Source: Chlamydoabsidia padenii
Lineage: Eukaryota; Mucoromycota; Mucoromycetes; Mucorales; Cunninghamellaceae
Assembly: GCA_025330725.1 (NCBI GenBank)
Contig: JAIWND010000007.1
Span: 372,001 to 436,000 of the forward strand
Length of the DNA: 64,000 nt
Direction: 5' to 3'
Numbering within the stretch: position 1 is the stretch's first letter; the number at the start of each line of letters is the position of its first letter. Below the pieces are notes generated by a model that was not told where the DNA came from, did not search any database, and worked only from the letters and a program-made list of their open reading frames with translations. Both the position numbers and the translations under genes were made by a program. Below are positions 46,402 to 60,243 of this stretch, piece by piece.

Positions 46402-47328
46402 CTATAATAATAAGGAAGAGTAAGTAAAGAGAGCAAATAATAACAACAGACCCCAGTCATAAGTCGTTTTTCGGTTTTTCGGTTTTTCGGTTGTTTTTTT
46501 TTCGTTCTTGTTTTCGTATATAATGCTAAAGTTTCAATCCTTACGTTAGTTTCTAGTAGATGGAGTAGCAAATAGGTAATGTAGTAAGCAAATACAATGG
46601 GTCCCCCAAAATAATATGTTTTAGAAAAAGAGAGAAGAAAGAGAGTGTGCGACAAAGGAAATTCGCGTCACAGGAAACTTTTATTTTTTAGGCTCAATGC
46701 ACGATCGTCCGGCGGTGATTGAAATTTCTCGAGTGGAAGACCCAATGCTCACATGGGTTAGACTGTTGCACGGGTATTATTTTTCTTTTCTTTTTAGTAG
46801 CTATGAGGTTTTGTTAAGCTAATTCAACCAACGAATTCTACCAATGTTTTGTAGCTTGCATTGTAGTTCGCCATATAGGGTCCAAGTGGAACAATCTCTT
46901 CAGGACTCGAGATCAAGTGCAGACCAGACCATTGACTTTTATTCTTATAATCCATCGACTTTTCAAGTGCTGATATATAGTAAACACAACTGGTGATTAC
47001 ATTTTACCATCATATCCTTCCTTAGAAACACCAACATTCCCAAAATGGATAAGTAGTCGGGGTTCAAAATACATAATTCTGCATGAATCAAAGTTAAACA
47101 GGTTGATATCAACCCAAAGACTGTGTATTTAAGATAAATAAAGTGTTTTATTACTTGTAATTCAACCATCATCATCACCTTTTTTGTTTCTACTATACGG
47201 GGGTGGGGGGGGTGGGGAATAAATAGGGTTGGGTTGGGGGAAACAAAAGAATGTTTAAAGCAAAATAGATATCAAGAGTAATAATAATAAGAGGGATATA
47301 TATATGTGTGTGTGTAAGGAGGGGATGT
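46402..47328. other. Intergenic; PP2C promoter and kinesin 3' flank
   Basis: Contains three near-perfect 8-bp tandem units of TTTTTCGG (46468-46490), the motif GGCGGTGATTGAAATTT (46711-46727, 310 nt upstream of the PP2C ATG), a G-rich patch at 47198-47217 and a (TG)n run at about 47303-47315. No gene seen. Confidence 0.5.
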
Positions 47329-50300
47329 TTAGCCAATAAGATCGTCGTCACCATCATCTTCACCATCCATTAGTCGATTCATAGGAAACTTTTGATCAAT
47401 CTTGGAGATCCAATCCACCATATCAGATTTTGTATTGGCCTGAATTGTATATGCATTATTGCTGGTATATAAAGCAAAGACATTGGTCCTCTACAACAAA
47501 ATAAACTTTTTCGTTAGCGACAAGGCAAAAATAAAATAAAATAGAAAAAGACATTCATTTAACTGTACCTGAATCAGTTTTTCCAAATCACGGTTGTAAT
47601 CCACCCGCACCGAAGTGACATTGATAATTCCGGTTTCATCCTTTTCAGTGTCATCAATGTAGATGGATATATAAGGTCTATAAAATTGGAAGGAAATTAG
47701 TTAATACATCACAGTGATTCTATTGGTTCGCATTACCTTCTCATTACAAACCAACGTTTGATCCAGATATCACCCAATGCATCTTCTTGGTAGACAAGGT
47801 ATCCTTTCTTCGATATGTTGGGCCTATTAAAAAAGGATAATTAAAATTACATCATATGACGGGTTATTGAGATATGACTTACGATTGAGGTATCAGTTTG
47901 ACATCGGCCAGTAAGTTACTAGTAGCATCCCATCCGTTAATTTGATGTTGATGATTCAATGGTTCTTGATTCACTGGTATAGGTGGGTCTTGGCAAATTT
48001 GTATCTAATTCAAAAAAAAAAAAAAAAAAAGTCAGTACATATTCAACCCCTTTTATCATTGTTTACCTCTTGTGTAGATCCAAACTTTGTTGTCCACAAG
48101 TCAATCACTTTTCTTAACAGAGCTTGCTTTTTTTCTTCATTCATACTTGAGAATGTGGTTGCAGATGCCGGTGGTGATGGTGGTAGTGAAGGCGACATGT
48201 CCAGGTAATGTCGTTGTTGATTATTCTTCTGGTGTAATGTAATGACTTGTGTTGTGCGCATAATGTCTTCTTTAGTGTGAATATATCTTTGTATTGTCTT
48301 GTAATCATTGATTAGAGATACCCCACGAGGCCGCCATGAGCCCAAAAACAATTCTTCGCCACGGATATACTTGGATGCTGTGTTGAGTCGCCAAAGTTGA
48401 TCAACACGTCTTGTCATAGGAGGTTTGAGTAGGACCAAAAAGACACCACTGGCTTTTGATAAAGGTTTATTGCTTTTTCCTCCAGCTGCACCAATCAGTT
48501 TCTTGAGTCTTGATGCTGCAAATGCGGATGTGTCTCGTCCAGTCACCCGCACGGCAATATCCATCCCAAACTTGATCGGCTTGGCGCATTTCTTGACTTT
48601 GACTTCCCAACCAAGATGAAGAATGATCCGTGTCCTTGATGGTGTGATTTGATTCAAAAACAGGCAGTCGTGTTGTGAGCTATCCCATGCACCTTGTATT
48701 GATAACTGACTTGTTCCATCATTATTGTAGATCACCCGAGAAGTGGATTGTTGTCCCAGTAACTTGATAGGTATTGCTTCAGAAGAGGTCGAGTCGATGA
48801 TGCGCCCTTTGGATGTCAATTGTCGAACATTGCCAATAGTTGCTTTTGATATCCGCTGCCATTCGAATTGATGTCCCGAGGTGTGATACAGTGTAATGTT
48901 GATTCGTCGTTGTAGGCCTTGTCGTAATGTAAAAACCCCGCGATCAAGAGGATGCTCCGATATCGTTTCCACAGGAAGATAATCGCCATTTGGTAATAGT
49001 TCCGATATCTGGATCCATGCAAGTACATCGTGTCGTTCGGCCACCAATAGTTCTTCTTCAGGGCGTCGTTCCATAACTGCAAATGTTGACGGTATAGGTG
49101 ATGCAGGTTCTTTTGTGTTGTTTTCAGGATGATTGTTCGAGTGATCTTGATTACATTCTATTGACCCCGCAGGCATCAGTTTGGCCAGTCGAGACTTTTC
49201 TTGTTGATCATCCCATCGTTCGAGCTGCGATAGCACCTTGGATTGCGCCTGTCCGTATACTTCAAACGCCAGTGTGCCATTTTTCAGTACATTTAACACC
49301 TTGTCTGTTACCACCAGAGATAGGGTCTGCGAGTAGTTCAAAGGAATAACATCGTCAGCCCCGATGCCATCGGTTGGTGTTGTTGCAAATATTTTTTCAT
49401 TGATTGAGTCCGAGGGAATGCCACCAAAAGAAGATAATTTGTATTGTACGTGGACTTGTGTGAAGTCAGATTCCGAGATGCCGGTCAGATCCAAAAGTCG
49501 AATTTCGAATAATAATTGTTGATCAGCTTGAAGTTGTTGTATGGAATTAACATCGTCGTTGGCATCATCATCATCATCATCATTATCATCATCATCGTCA
49601 TTTCCGTTAACATCATCATTGTCGTCATTGCTGTTCAATCCATCACCATTCATATCCAAGCCATAATCAGATTCAGCACCAGAAAATGGCATTAAGCGTG
49701 CCTCGGGACCATTAATCGCCACCGACCGAGCAATAGGAGCCACCACCAAACGCAGCATGCCTTTTACTTGACCCGTAGACCGATCAATAATAGAAACTTG
49801 ACTTTCGCATGATTGTTGTATAACCAAATTCCATAAGCAGACAGTCGCACCACCAATAAATGTGTATTTTGGGCATGGATTCTCGAAAAAGGGATCTTCC
49901 CAATTAAAGTGCTTGCAGTAGAGAGGCCGATCGATAAAGTTATAGAGGTTGCGCATCTTCTGTAGGCGGAGCTTGAGTTTTTCCAAAGACCAGGTATAGA
50001 TAACTTGATTTTTACGATCGATCACCCGGATACCAACACAAGGTTTGGAGGAAGGGACAAAGCTGGTGTCTTCGTCGGTTTCAAATTGATGTAGTGCAGA
50101 GGTAGGTTCCCAAAAGGACATGGGATTGGAGAAGGGACCATCATCAATGACAGTGAATTGGTAGACAATATCTTTTTGTAGTTCCCGAGAGATAATGTTT
50201 GCCTCCTTGAGAATCATTGCGTTTGTCAGGACTACTTCCGCCATTGCGACATGTCGAACCCGCCGCCAACGATCCACCACGTTCCGTAACAACCGTTGCT

Positions 50301-53237
50301 GTGCATCAGATAAAGTCGGTGAAGAGGCGTTTACTGCTGCTGTTGATCCATTGGTTGCTACTGTCATCGTTTGTTGGGAGTATTGTCGAGACATTCGGTT
50401 GATCTTTGCTTCAAACAGTCGCTTTTGGTCATCCAGTTCACGTTGCATCCGTTCCTTTTCCACCTTGAATTTTTCCTCCAGTTCGCTATGTGCAAAAGTC
50501 ATATCGGTCGCCACACTTTCGGTTCCATCCTCGATCATAGTAGGAGTTGCAGAGTGCCGGATAGAGTCACCACGAGAAGAGTCGTCGTCGTCATTGTCGG
50601 TTCTGCTTTCTGATCGTGTCCGCCGAGATTTCCGCACACGTGTCAAGTCGTCATATATCTTCTCCAGTTCTTCGTCCTTGAGCCCACCAAAGTTTGATTC
50701 TGTCGAGTAATAGTTGAGTACCGCTTCCCGTCGAGCATAGTTCCAGTCCATGATTTCAGAGCCCATCATACTTGAGTTTTCAGTTGGCGATTCAGGTCGA
50801 TCCGATTCATCTTCCACCAATGCCGATAAATTATCTTTGCCCATGCCCTTTTCTATCACCAGTTTTTGCAAATCACGTTCACGCCGGACTTCTTCAGGAT
50901 GATTGAAGCGGAAGATGTGATAGTCGCCTAAAATGATACGGTCGCCACTTCGTAGCCGCTGAGAAGATTCCAGGCGTCGACCATTGACCATAGTGAGGGA
51001 TTCAGTACCAGGATGTAGAGTGACAGCACCATTATTGTTTTCAAAGGAGCAATGATCTTCTTGGATGTTGGAACCACTGAGACGGATATCTGCCTGGACT
51101 TGACTTTCACTACGACCTACCAGAGTGACACCATGCTTGAGTTGATACATTAGACATTCAGACATGAGAGGATCTTCATTGAGGTTGACAAGATGAGGCA
51201 TTTTCTTTGGAGCATAAACACCAACATTATTCTTGTGTACAGCAATACCCAATTCCGCCAAAGCCTTTTCACGTTCCACCTGGATTTCTTCAGTCTTCTT
51301 TAGTTTTTCTTCCCAAGTTTCATTCAAATTGGCCAACAGTTTTTCAGAGCTTTGTAATTGGTCGATGATTTCCCGCTTGGTCATTTTCTTCTTTTTGCCT
51401 TGACTGTCGGTGATTTCAAATTCTTGAGAAGGTTTGAGAGGAGTAGAAGGAAATCTTGTTGCAACCGGAGAAGTAACACCACCACCACCACCACCACCGG
51501 CACCACCACCAGATTTTCGATAGGCACTTGATGCTGTTAGTTGTTCCACTTCTTCAGGCGCATAAGTGCGTAGGCGATCACGTAGCACCTCCAATTCATC
51601 TTTGAGTTCCCGTATCATTTTTGCATTAGGATCTTCATTGACAACCGCCTTGTTCTTGATTTTCTTGGCTTGATCGGCATAACGCAAGGTGCTGAGAGTT
51701 TCATCATAGTCCGCCGGGGAGATTGCTGCTATCATTGCTGTTTTTGAATTGCCACCCAATGAGTCCTTCAATAACCAGGTAAGAATCTAAAACAAGTTAA
51801 AAAAAAAAGTAAGTAAAAAGAGTTTAAAATAACATAGAGAAGACAATTTACTTACAGAATCCCGATATGGCACAAAGACTTCTTTCGATTTCCGACCTTT
51901 TTTGCCTTCAGCCAAGGATTGTTCAGCCAGACCAGCAATGACTTTTCCAAGTGTAGTGAGTGATCGATTAATATTGGCCCCTTCTTTTAGTCGAGTTCCT
52001 GTTGCCCCTGTACTGTTTGCACGTTCACTACCAGCCAAATCCACCAAACTAGTAATAAAGGAAGAAAGTGTGTGAGTGTCACAATGTTTACTGTGTTGAT
52101 GTTTCGTACCTGATTCTAGCCACTTTTTCAGTTTCCAATTTAGTTAGATCGTCAACGCGTTTTTGAGTCAGGAATAGAGTGAAGACCGCATGTGATCGAG
52201 AAGAGGTTTCGTTCATATTGGTGGCAGCCACAGTTCTAGCCTAAAGTCCATCCCCCCCAAAAAAAAAATCTTTTAATATATAGTTTTATTTGGATGTGTT
52301 TTACTTTTTTCTTCTTCTTTCATTTACCTTGTTTCCTTCATCCATCAAATGATTAATATTATCGAAAGAAGTGACAGCCACTCTGGATAGATCTTCGACA
52401 TATGGACCCGTACTTGGATGTTCCCGGACCTTGAGATTCCCTTTGTTCTTTGGATTCAACAGATCGCGCACCTTTTCGTTGTAGATTTCGATATAAGAGA
52501 CTTCGACCCGGTGTGTCAGTTGTTCAGTGTTGGCTTCGGCGATACGATTAATGCGATTGAAGAGTTCAGAGCAAGTTCGAGGGATAATACCTTTGTCTTC
52601 ACCATAACCCATCTACAAGAAGTGATTGTTAGTAAAGAATGATTGCTTTGTCTTTTTCTTACCATTGAGTAACTTTTGCCTATTAAAAACGTATGAGAAG
52701 ATGGTATCGATTAGTCTAGGTGATTTTCACATGTGCCTAATTTGATTTGGTGTATACTTTACCTGACCCAGTTTGGCCATCTAATTAAAAGAGGAGTATG
52801 TTAAAAGAGAGTTGGTACTGATTATGTTGTTATGCCAATAACTTACATGCAAAGATACAGCAGTTGTAACCATCAAAAGCATGATTAAGTAGTTCTTCCC
52901 CCAAGTCGTTATACACCGTTTGTTGGTCAGCATAGCTTGGGTCATTCTTGTCAGCAGACCAATACGACTTGTCAAAAGTAAATGCCTTGAAGTCTTCGCT
53001 GTCTTTTCCTGTTCGTTGATCCAATGGTTTCGAGATGATCGTTTGGTCCCCATCCATACGAATCAGTTCGGTTGCCCCTCTGGCCAATTCTATACAAAAG
53101 AGAGAGAGAGAGGGAAGGACAGTTTAGTTAGGGCATTATTGTTCCTGGTTCCTGACTTTATTTCTTCTTTTATACCTACCTCTTGAATTCAGAGGACGAC
53201 AACGAACAACCACCTTGATATTACCACCTCCACTCAT
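47329..53237 (-). CDS. Kinesin-3 motor, Unc104/KIF1-type (FHA and C-terminal PH)
   Basis: Twelve exons: 53237-53180, 53089-52847, 52780-52763 (18 nt), 52679-52663 (17 nt), 52612-52328, 52240-52110, 52048-51856, 51786-48067, 48004-47883, 47823-47737, 47677-47569 and 47490-47329, giving 1,714 residues. Motor: [12 protein letters not shown]-loop YGQTGSGKS, switch I NETSSRSH, switch II VDLAGSE, neck [45 protein letters not shown] long KIF1B/DUF3694-type tail has an Asp/Asn-rich insert (about residue 970). The C-terminal PH domain ([20 protein letters not shown], then [13 protein letters not shown]) binds phosphoinositide on cargo. Family role: microtubule plus-end transport of vesicles and early endosomes. 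The P-loop is assembled from two microexons. Confidence 0.97.
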
Positions 53238-54044
53238 TGTTCAATCGTGTCGGTCTATTACAAAAAAGAAAAGAGGGAATGGTGGAATAATTAGTAAGCG
53301 AGCATAGAAGTTGTTTATATAATCCATTGAAGATAGTATTAATACTTACAAGTAGAGAGTAGGGTCAAGGTTAAAATAAGGATGAAGTGGGTATACGTGT
53401 GCGTGTATGTAGTGATGGGTTGATATATCCAGTCAATAAAAAGAGTCACCGTTAAAGAAGATCAATAAACGATAACAACCAAATTATAAAAGGAAGTACT
53501 GTTTGTTTTTATCTTGACCAAATACAAGAAAGGTAAACAACAAGTAAATCAAAAGAAGAAGGGGGATGGGAAGAGGGAGGGGGGGAGGGGGGGAGGGGGA
53601 AGTGAAAGAAAAAGGTTTTTAGAAAAAAAAAAAAATTGAATTTTAAAAAAAGAGAAGGAAATCCCAGCAAAAGGACTGAACACAGCGAAAAAGGATAAAA
53701 ACATACAAGTAAACAGTCTGACATAAACATCAAATTGAAACTTTTAGGAGCATGTTAACCAACCGATGAAACCCCAATAATGCCTTTGTTTAGTTAGCCA
53801 TCACAGAAGCATGAAATGGCAGAAAAAGCCTGTGCGGAATATGAAATTTAGAATTAAGGGGGTGTCGGGATTATAAAATCACAATGGAGTTCTTATCCAC
53901 ACTACATATACAGATCCGTAGCACTAATCATTTTGATGCCATCGTTTTCATTCATTCACTAAAGCAAAATCCATCATTTTATTATACAGAGTGTAAACAA
54001 TAAAAAAAAATATACTACACACTAATATATAAATAATAAAAGTA
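53238..54044. other. Intergenic with strongly G-rich tract
   Basis: Promoter of the kinesin gene and 3' flank of MSS1. 53561-53600 is G-rich on the plus strand: GGGGGATGGG, then repeated GGGAGGGG units, with at least five runs of three or more G, so it could fold as a G-quadruplex. A promoter-motif copy (GTCGGGATTATAAAATC, 53864-53880) is 627 nt from the kinesin ATG. No gene seen. Confidence 0.5.
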
Positions 54045-56218
54045 CTATTTTCCTATACAAAACTGTCCAAACAAGGCGTCCAGGACGTTTTCGACATCGA
54101 TTCTACCAGTGATTCTTCCAAGAGCATTTGCAGCTTGTCGGAGTTCTTCGGCACCAAGGACAATGTCTTTTACAGGAATATCTATAAACACACACACGCA
54201 AAAAAAAAAAAAGAGGAGTGAGTAAGTGTTAGCTATCATTGTTAGGATCTTTACCTAAAAAGGCGTCAAGAGATTCCAGGCACGTTTCCAAATGTTGACG
54301 GTGTCGAGCCTGAGTGATTAAAACAGGGTTGGCCAATGATTGATCAAACCTATCGAGTTATAAAACAATAGAGAATCAAATTAGATCGACATGCGCGCCC
54401 CCACTTGATCTTGTCCTTACTTTGTTTTCAGTATCTGGACCATGTCACCTAAGAATACATCCATGCCTTGTCCCGTCTTGCAACTGATACACCAAACTTT
54501 ACTGGCCCCTGTTTCTTTTTGAAGCCGAGCAGCCAAATCCGTAGCAGATAAACCTAGAGCGATATCTTGTTTGTTGATGAGGATAAAAGTATCAGAGTCG
54601 ATGACTTGCCGAACAATGGGATCAATAGAGACCAAACCATCCGATATTGAGAGGAGACAGATCTTGATATCCGAGAGTTCCACACGAGCCCGAGCTCTTT
54701 TGACACCTTCCATTTCGATCCGATCGTCTGATTCCCGTAGTCCAGCTGTGTCACTAAGAATCACAGGGTAACCACCCAAGTTCATCGTCACCTCTACCAC
54801 ATCCCGTGTCGTTCCTGGTATATCGGATACAATAGCAGCTTCACGTTTGGCTAATTAATGTCATCATGATATATAAAGATGCAGAGAGAGAAAGAGAAAG
54901 AGAGAATATCAATGTGATTATAGTTAAGTACTTGATTTACATGATCCCAATTACCTAGTCTGTTCAGTAGTGAGCTTTTGCCCGCATTAGGAGGTCCAAC
55001 AATTGCCACATGTACGCCATTTCGTATGATTTCCCCAGCATGTTGATCATCCAAATGACGATAAATCGTATCGCGTAGTTCTTGTATATTTATGATGACT
55101 ACAAACCATGATACGTCCAGAGGAAAAAAAAAAGGTTAGTACAACATAATGAGGTAGAGGAAGAGAGGTTACCTTGATCCAAAGCGCCATCTTCGATGTT
55201 TTCATCTTCACCAAAATCAATCACTGCTTCAGTAATCGCCATAGATTGGATAATCTTTTCCCGCCAATGATCAAATGCTTGTCGTAGACCACCCTACACA
55301 ACAACAACAAAAAAAAAAAGATGAGTTATATGTGGATTGGGAAGCAAACGATTACTCTTACCTCTGCTTGTCTAAGCGCCAGTCGTCTTTGTAATTCTGT
55401 TTCTGCATTCAATAAGTCAGCTAAACCTTCCAGTTCAGTCAAATCCAGTTTATCATTGTCAAAGGCCCTATGATTCCAATAGTTAGTTCTATTTGTCTAT
55501 GTATCCATGCACCTGGTACTTTACCTTCGTGCAAATTCACCTTGTTCAGCCAGTCTAAAATGAGGCAGTCCACCTAGAGCATCCAATACCCCTTGAATCA
55601 CCGCATTGCCACCATGAATATGTAATTCTATAATATCTTCACCAGTAAAACTGTTGGGACCTGAAAGTAATTCAAAAAATTTGATTAGGAGCCGTTTTTT
55701 TCATAAAAGGGGGGGGGTCGCTATTTACCTTGAAACCACAGGACAAGGCCACGATCCAGGACTAGGCGAGTTGAGGGATGGTATATACGTCGAAAGTAAG
55801 CCTGACGAGGATGAATGTCTTTTGCTCCGAGTGTCATTCTTTCAACAACCTATTCTTTTCATAGTCAAAAGAAGCAAAAGTCAGATACTAGTTATTAGAT
55901 CGTTATAATAAAGTTGTTTACCTGTTTCGCACAAGGCCCAGATATCCGAATAATAGCAACCCCTGCCTTTCCTGGTGAAGTTGACAAGGCATAGATAGTG
56001 TCAGTCATAGGTGTTGTTGTAATTGGGGGCTTCGTATAATGTGTCATCCATCGGTGTGTTGTTTGGTGTAATGAAAGGTGCTGTTCAGATCTAGGTCGGA
56101 AGGCTAATGGGGAATACGACAAGCAGTTGAGGCAGTGTCGAGACCTTGTTGTATTCTGAGTGTTGTTGACTAGTGTTGATAATCGTCGAAGGATCCTTAC
56201 GGAAGAATGAAGGTTCAT
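54045..56218 (-). CDS. MSS1: Mitochondrial tRNA-modification GTPase (MnmE/Mss1/GTPBP3)
   Basis: Nine exons: 56218-55922, 55849-55729, 55660-55525, 55467-55362, 55293-55173, 55098-54955, 54850-54421, 54349-54255 and 54181-54045, giving 528 residues. The N-terminus is Arg/Ser-rich, as for mitochondrial import. The tetrahydrofolate-binding domain begins [20 protein letters not shown], then [20 protein letters not shown] helical domain surrounds the G domain, which has GPPNAGKSS (G1), PGTTRD (G2), DTAG (G3) and NKQD (G4). The C-terminus is FCIGK with the catalytic Cys (CIGK). With MTO1/GidA it makes the wobble-uridine modification of mitochondrial tRNAs. A motif copy is 63 nt upstream (56281-56304). 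Confidence 0.97.
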
Positions 56219-56469
56219 TGTTTTGAGAAGAAGGAGCAAAAGAATAGAGAACAAAAACAAGAATTTTGATTTTAAAAAGTTGAAATCGGCGATTCAAATT
56301 TGAAGGGGCCAATATTTTTTTCCAATTGAGTGTGGTGCATGAATGTACCATGGACTAAAGTTTCGCAAGAAGACATGCTATAAAAGAGACCCAAGTGGAG
56401 ACAATATGGTTTTTATTATTATTATTATTATTAATTTAAGTGTAGTAATTATAAAAAAAAAAAGCTAAT

Positions 56470-58085
56470 CTAGAGTTCATCACGAACAGGCGCAATGTTT
56501 TTCGGACTAAAGGTGGTTTCCACCGCCAACCCAGGAGCATTCCTGAGACCAAGGTGAGACAGCACACGACCAGAGACAACCTGATCAACCCAATCAGTAA
56601 CAATTCTGTAATCCCATGTACCAGTATAAGGATAGTATTGTTGTTTGCCAGCGTGAAGAATTAATAAGGGTGGGTATTCCTGCGCCAAATCCAGTTGGTG
56701 AATGATACTTGCCGCGGTCGCCTTCGTCATCCATCCAAAGTGTAGTTGTATATTGATATTATGAATGTTGATTTCGTTTAATAGTTCGATCATCTTCTCT
56801 TTTTCTTCACCAGGTGATATGATCGCAATGGCACAAAGAGTATTATCGGTCGTCAGGCATTGCTTTTCGAATTCTTCCTTTGTTTCTAGTTCTATTACTA
56901 TATTTCATGCAAAAAAAAAAAAAAAAGTTAGAGACAATGATTACATAGTCTGATTTTTTCTTTCTTACCATTCGAGTTGACTTGCATTTTTATAGGAGGT
57001 TCGAGTGGCTCTTTTTCGAGGGTGGTGATGGTATTGTGTGTGGCTGGTTTCGAAGCAAAAGTTGATAGATAATCGTATAGGGGTCGATATTTGAGTTTGC
57101 CGTCATATACCAGATGTTGTCCTTCTTTACCAGGTGTCAGTACAATCAAAGAAGGCACTTTTTCAACTCCCAAAGCGTCCATTACCTTCTTTTCCGTTTT
57201 TTTGACTTCCCCCATTAGCAGACGTCCATCCCCAAAGTCCAGTGATAAAGCCTTGTATAGGGGTATTGTTGACATTTTTGGAGTAAACAGGATGACTTTG
57301 GTCAATGTAGAGTTCTAAAACAAAAGTAAGCAATCAGTCATCAATCATTTCGTTTCTCTTTTACCAGAAACTTACCCCCAGTTCCAAAAAGGCATCCAAA
57401 GAGATACTTTTTTTTGACTTGACTTTGCTAGCATCGCCCTTGATGGTTCGGACTTTGGAAGGTAGTTGATTCAATAGATAATCTTTCAAAGATTTGGCAT
57501 CACGGGGTCCTTGGTATTCTATATACAAAATAGATATGTTAGGAGAGTAAGTGTTTGTCAAGATACCTGTTTCTTCTTCTTCTTTTTATGACTTACCGGT
57601 TGATTTTTTGATTTGCGTGCCCTTTTTGTTTGTACTTTGACGAAAGACCTTGATGGTTGGGAAGCCTGTTACACCATGTTGTTTGCAGAGCGATTTATTG
57701 ATACCTTCATGACAATTCAAAGACGCCAGCATAACCATTCCATCTAAGCTTTTGGCCACCTTTTTCCATTCTGGAGCAAGACTATTACCAGAAAGCAGAA
57801 TGAAGGTTAAAAAAAAAAAAAAGGACAGCCCATAGTACATGTTGTTATTTTACTTACTTTTGACAATGACCACACCAGGGAGCATAAAAGTTTACAGCAA
57901 CAAGTTTCTATCATAGCAATGGTAAAATAAGTACTTTGTGAATTCAATTCTTTTACGGACCTTACGTCGTTGTCGAGGACTTGTTTTTCAAAGCTTTCAT
58001 AAGTTAATTCCATGACGGGTCCGCTATGCAAAGCAGCAGAAGAAGCAATGTAGACACATAATGTAAACCCAAGTTTGAGTATCAT
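56470..58085 (-). CDS. ER protein disulfide isomerase-like protein with RDEL tail
   Basis: Six exons: 58085-57966, 57907-57858, 57781-57597, 57518-57376, 57314-56969 and 56897-56470, giving 423 residues. A signal peptide (ILKLGFTLCVYIASSAAL) is followed by one thioredoxin domain with the active site YAPWCGHCQNLAPEW and cis-Pro region VTGFPTIKVF. A second, CxxC-less thioredoxin-like region follows (VPSLIVLTPGKEG), then a C-terminal extension with a possible third fold. The chain ends PVRDEL, an ER-retrieval signal of the K/H/RDEL type. It is likely an oxidoreductase or isomerase of the Mpd1/PDIA6 group. The promoter motif GTCGGCGTTTGTAAAT is about 100 nt upstream (58185-58200). Confidence 0.93.
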
Positions 58086-58258
58086 AATATTGGTATAAGG
58101 GTATATTAAAAAGAGAGAGAGAGAGAGAGAGAAGAAGAATAAAAGAATGATGTAAAAAATGTGGGAGGATATTTTATTGGCCATGTCGGCGTTTGTAAAT
58201 CTAGGTGGTAAATTCAGGGGAAGAGGGGAAGAGTATCAAGTATTCCAAAGTCCATTCA

Positions 58259-58686
58259 TCAAATACGTCCAAATTGTGTTCGCCTTTTCTCGGCACGTAC
58301 ATTGCGCTGCTTTTGTAATTCTTGAATATGTGTTTCACAGTATATGCGCCGTTCAAACATATAATAGATATCCGTGATCGCGTGTCGACAAACCTAATAA
58401 AGTGTGTAAGAGGAAGAGTAGGTTAAAGTCAAGGGACGATAATTCATGTTAGTTATCACTTACAGTGCATGTAAAACAAGGTGGGTGAAAACGCCAACCT
58501 TCGGATGTTTGAGCACACGGACCTTCGATAGGATCGTCACATGATCTGCATAAAGAGTTATTCAATTGGTGATAGTGGCGACGACAATAAGGGGAGTTGT
58601 CAAATACATAAAAGGTGCTATCCGGAAAGGATTGATGGCATGTCTAAGGAGAAGAAAAAGAGAATGAGTTGAGCAAAACATGCTTT

Positions 58687-58724
<38 letters not shown>

Positions 58725-60180
58725 CGTTGGACTTACCTGACATCCAAAACAAGACATGTGCCATTTCCCTTGGAGTTCATTTGAAGACACCGCCTCTTTT
58801 TCCACTGGTTTACCACATCCTCGACATTTTGGCAATGTTAACTTTCGATAATCGCGACGACAGTAGACCCGACCTTGATGTTCCCGGTAACTTGATCGTT
58901 CATCCAGAGGTTCTTGACATTGGTAGCATTGTACATGGCCAGGATGATAGTATTTACCCAGTACCTTGAGTGGCATTTGATTGTTTTCAATAGCTTGATT
59001 ACTACACATCAAAGAAGTATATTTGTAAGTTTGTCAGTTAATTTGTTTTTTACTTTTTACAAGACTTACCATGAGGCACAATAGATCTTCTTCTTGACTA
59101 ATGTAAAGTCCCGTTGACAGTATAACTTGTTTTGATGTTCATGAGCGCGACGTAAATCCAATGGTACCCGGCAGACAATGCATGTGAAGCATTTTTCATG
59201 ATAGCGCTATGGATAAATGTGGTTAATAAAAGATGTCATATGTTTCGTTTTCATTTGTTGTAGACTTACCTTGGCTTCATACATGACAGGATCATCATGA
59301 CGAGTAAAAGGTTGGTGACACGACGTACAACCACTTGAAGATGTATGTTGTTGTTGTTGTTGTTGAGTTGAGGACGGGGCACATTGATCAATCGCTTCAT
59401 TCATACTGTCCATAAGATCCGCCATCAAAGAATCCAATGAGCCGCTAGCACCTATATATAAATCAAGAGAAGTTTAATTAAACTCCCCCCCCATCAAATC
59501 AAGATCCCCTCATATTGTACCCCACTTGATGCTTCATAATTACCATTTTTGTATGTATTTCCAAGTCCACTGGTCGATGGGTTGGATCTAAGAAAAGAAA
59601 AGTAAGTTTAGTCTTTGTGTACCCATCTAACCGCGATCACCGAGTCATGTGTCTGTTTTTTTTTATTACCTTTGATCATGATTTCCATAGTTGTATGTTG
59701 TATCTTGAGGAGGACGGTAGCGATCCGGGGATGGTGATGATGAGTTCTTTGTTGGTGAAGGTGGGTATCGATCTAGTACAGGGTCACTGTATGGACTCCG
59801 ATGATATGAAGATGAAATAGTTGATGAAGGTGATGGTGAAGATGAGGATGTTGTTGTTGAAGAAGGAGTTGATGGGCGATCTGCAGAGTAATAGTTGTTG
59901 TTGCTCTTTTTGCCCAGGGTGTTGTTAGTATTAGAGTATGGAGAAGCTAGTGTGTCGTTGTGATAAAGGAGAAGAGAGGTTAATAAGGTATAAGCTTTTT
60001 CTTTGTACTTTCTTTATTTCCTTTTCTTTTACCTTTCTTTTGTGGTGGAAGGATGGGTAGTGTTGGCATTGGCGGCATGTTGGAGCAAACGTGAGTGCCT
60101 AGATTACGCAAACTGACATTGGCTCCACAGTCAGAGCACTTGACAAAAGGTATAATTTGTGAGATACGTTCTGTTGCCAT
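58259..60180 (-). CDS. Four-LIM-domain adaptor protein (paxillin-like)
   Basis: Eight exons: 60180-60033, 59946-59670, 59587-59544, 59451-59270, 59206-59070, 59001-58737, 58643-58464 and 58393-58259, giving 455 residues. The N-terminus has a short Cys motif (KCSDCGAN, then GTHVC). About 130 Ser/Pro/Tyr-rich disordered residues and an LD-like helix (GSLDSLMADLMDSMNEAI) follow. Then four LIM domains: CTSCHQPF-YCQRDF, CASCNQ-YCRRDY, CRGCGKPV-YCRRHY and CRSCDDPI-YCETH. An LD-like motif followed by tandem LIM domains is the paxillin arrangement; fungal Pxl1 acts in Rho signalling and ring or polarity sites. That role is inferred. Confidence 0.92.
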
Positions 60181-60208
60181 TTTTGCTTTGTGTTGTGTTG
60201 TTGTCCTG

Positions 60209-60243
<35 letters not shown>

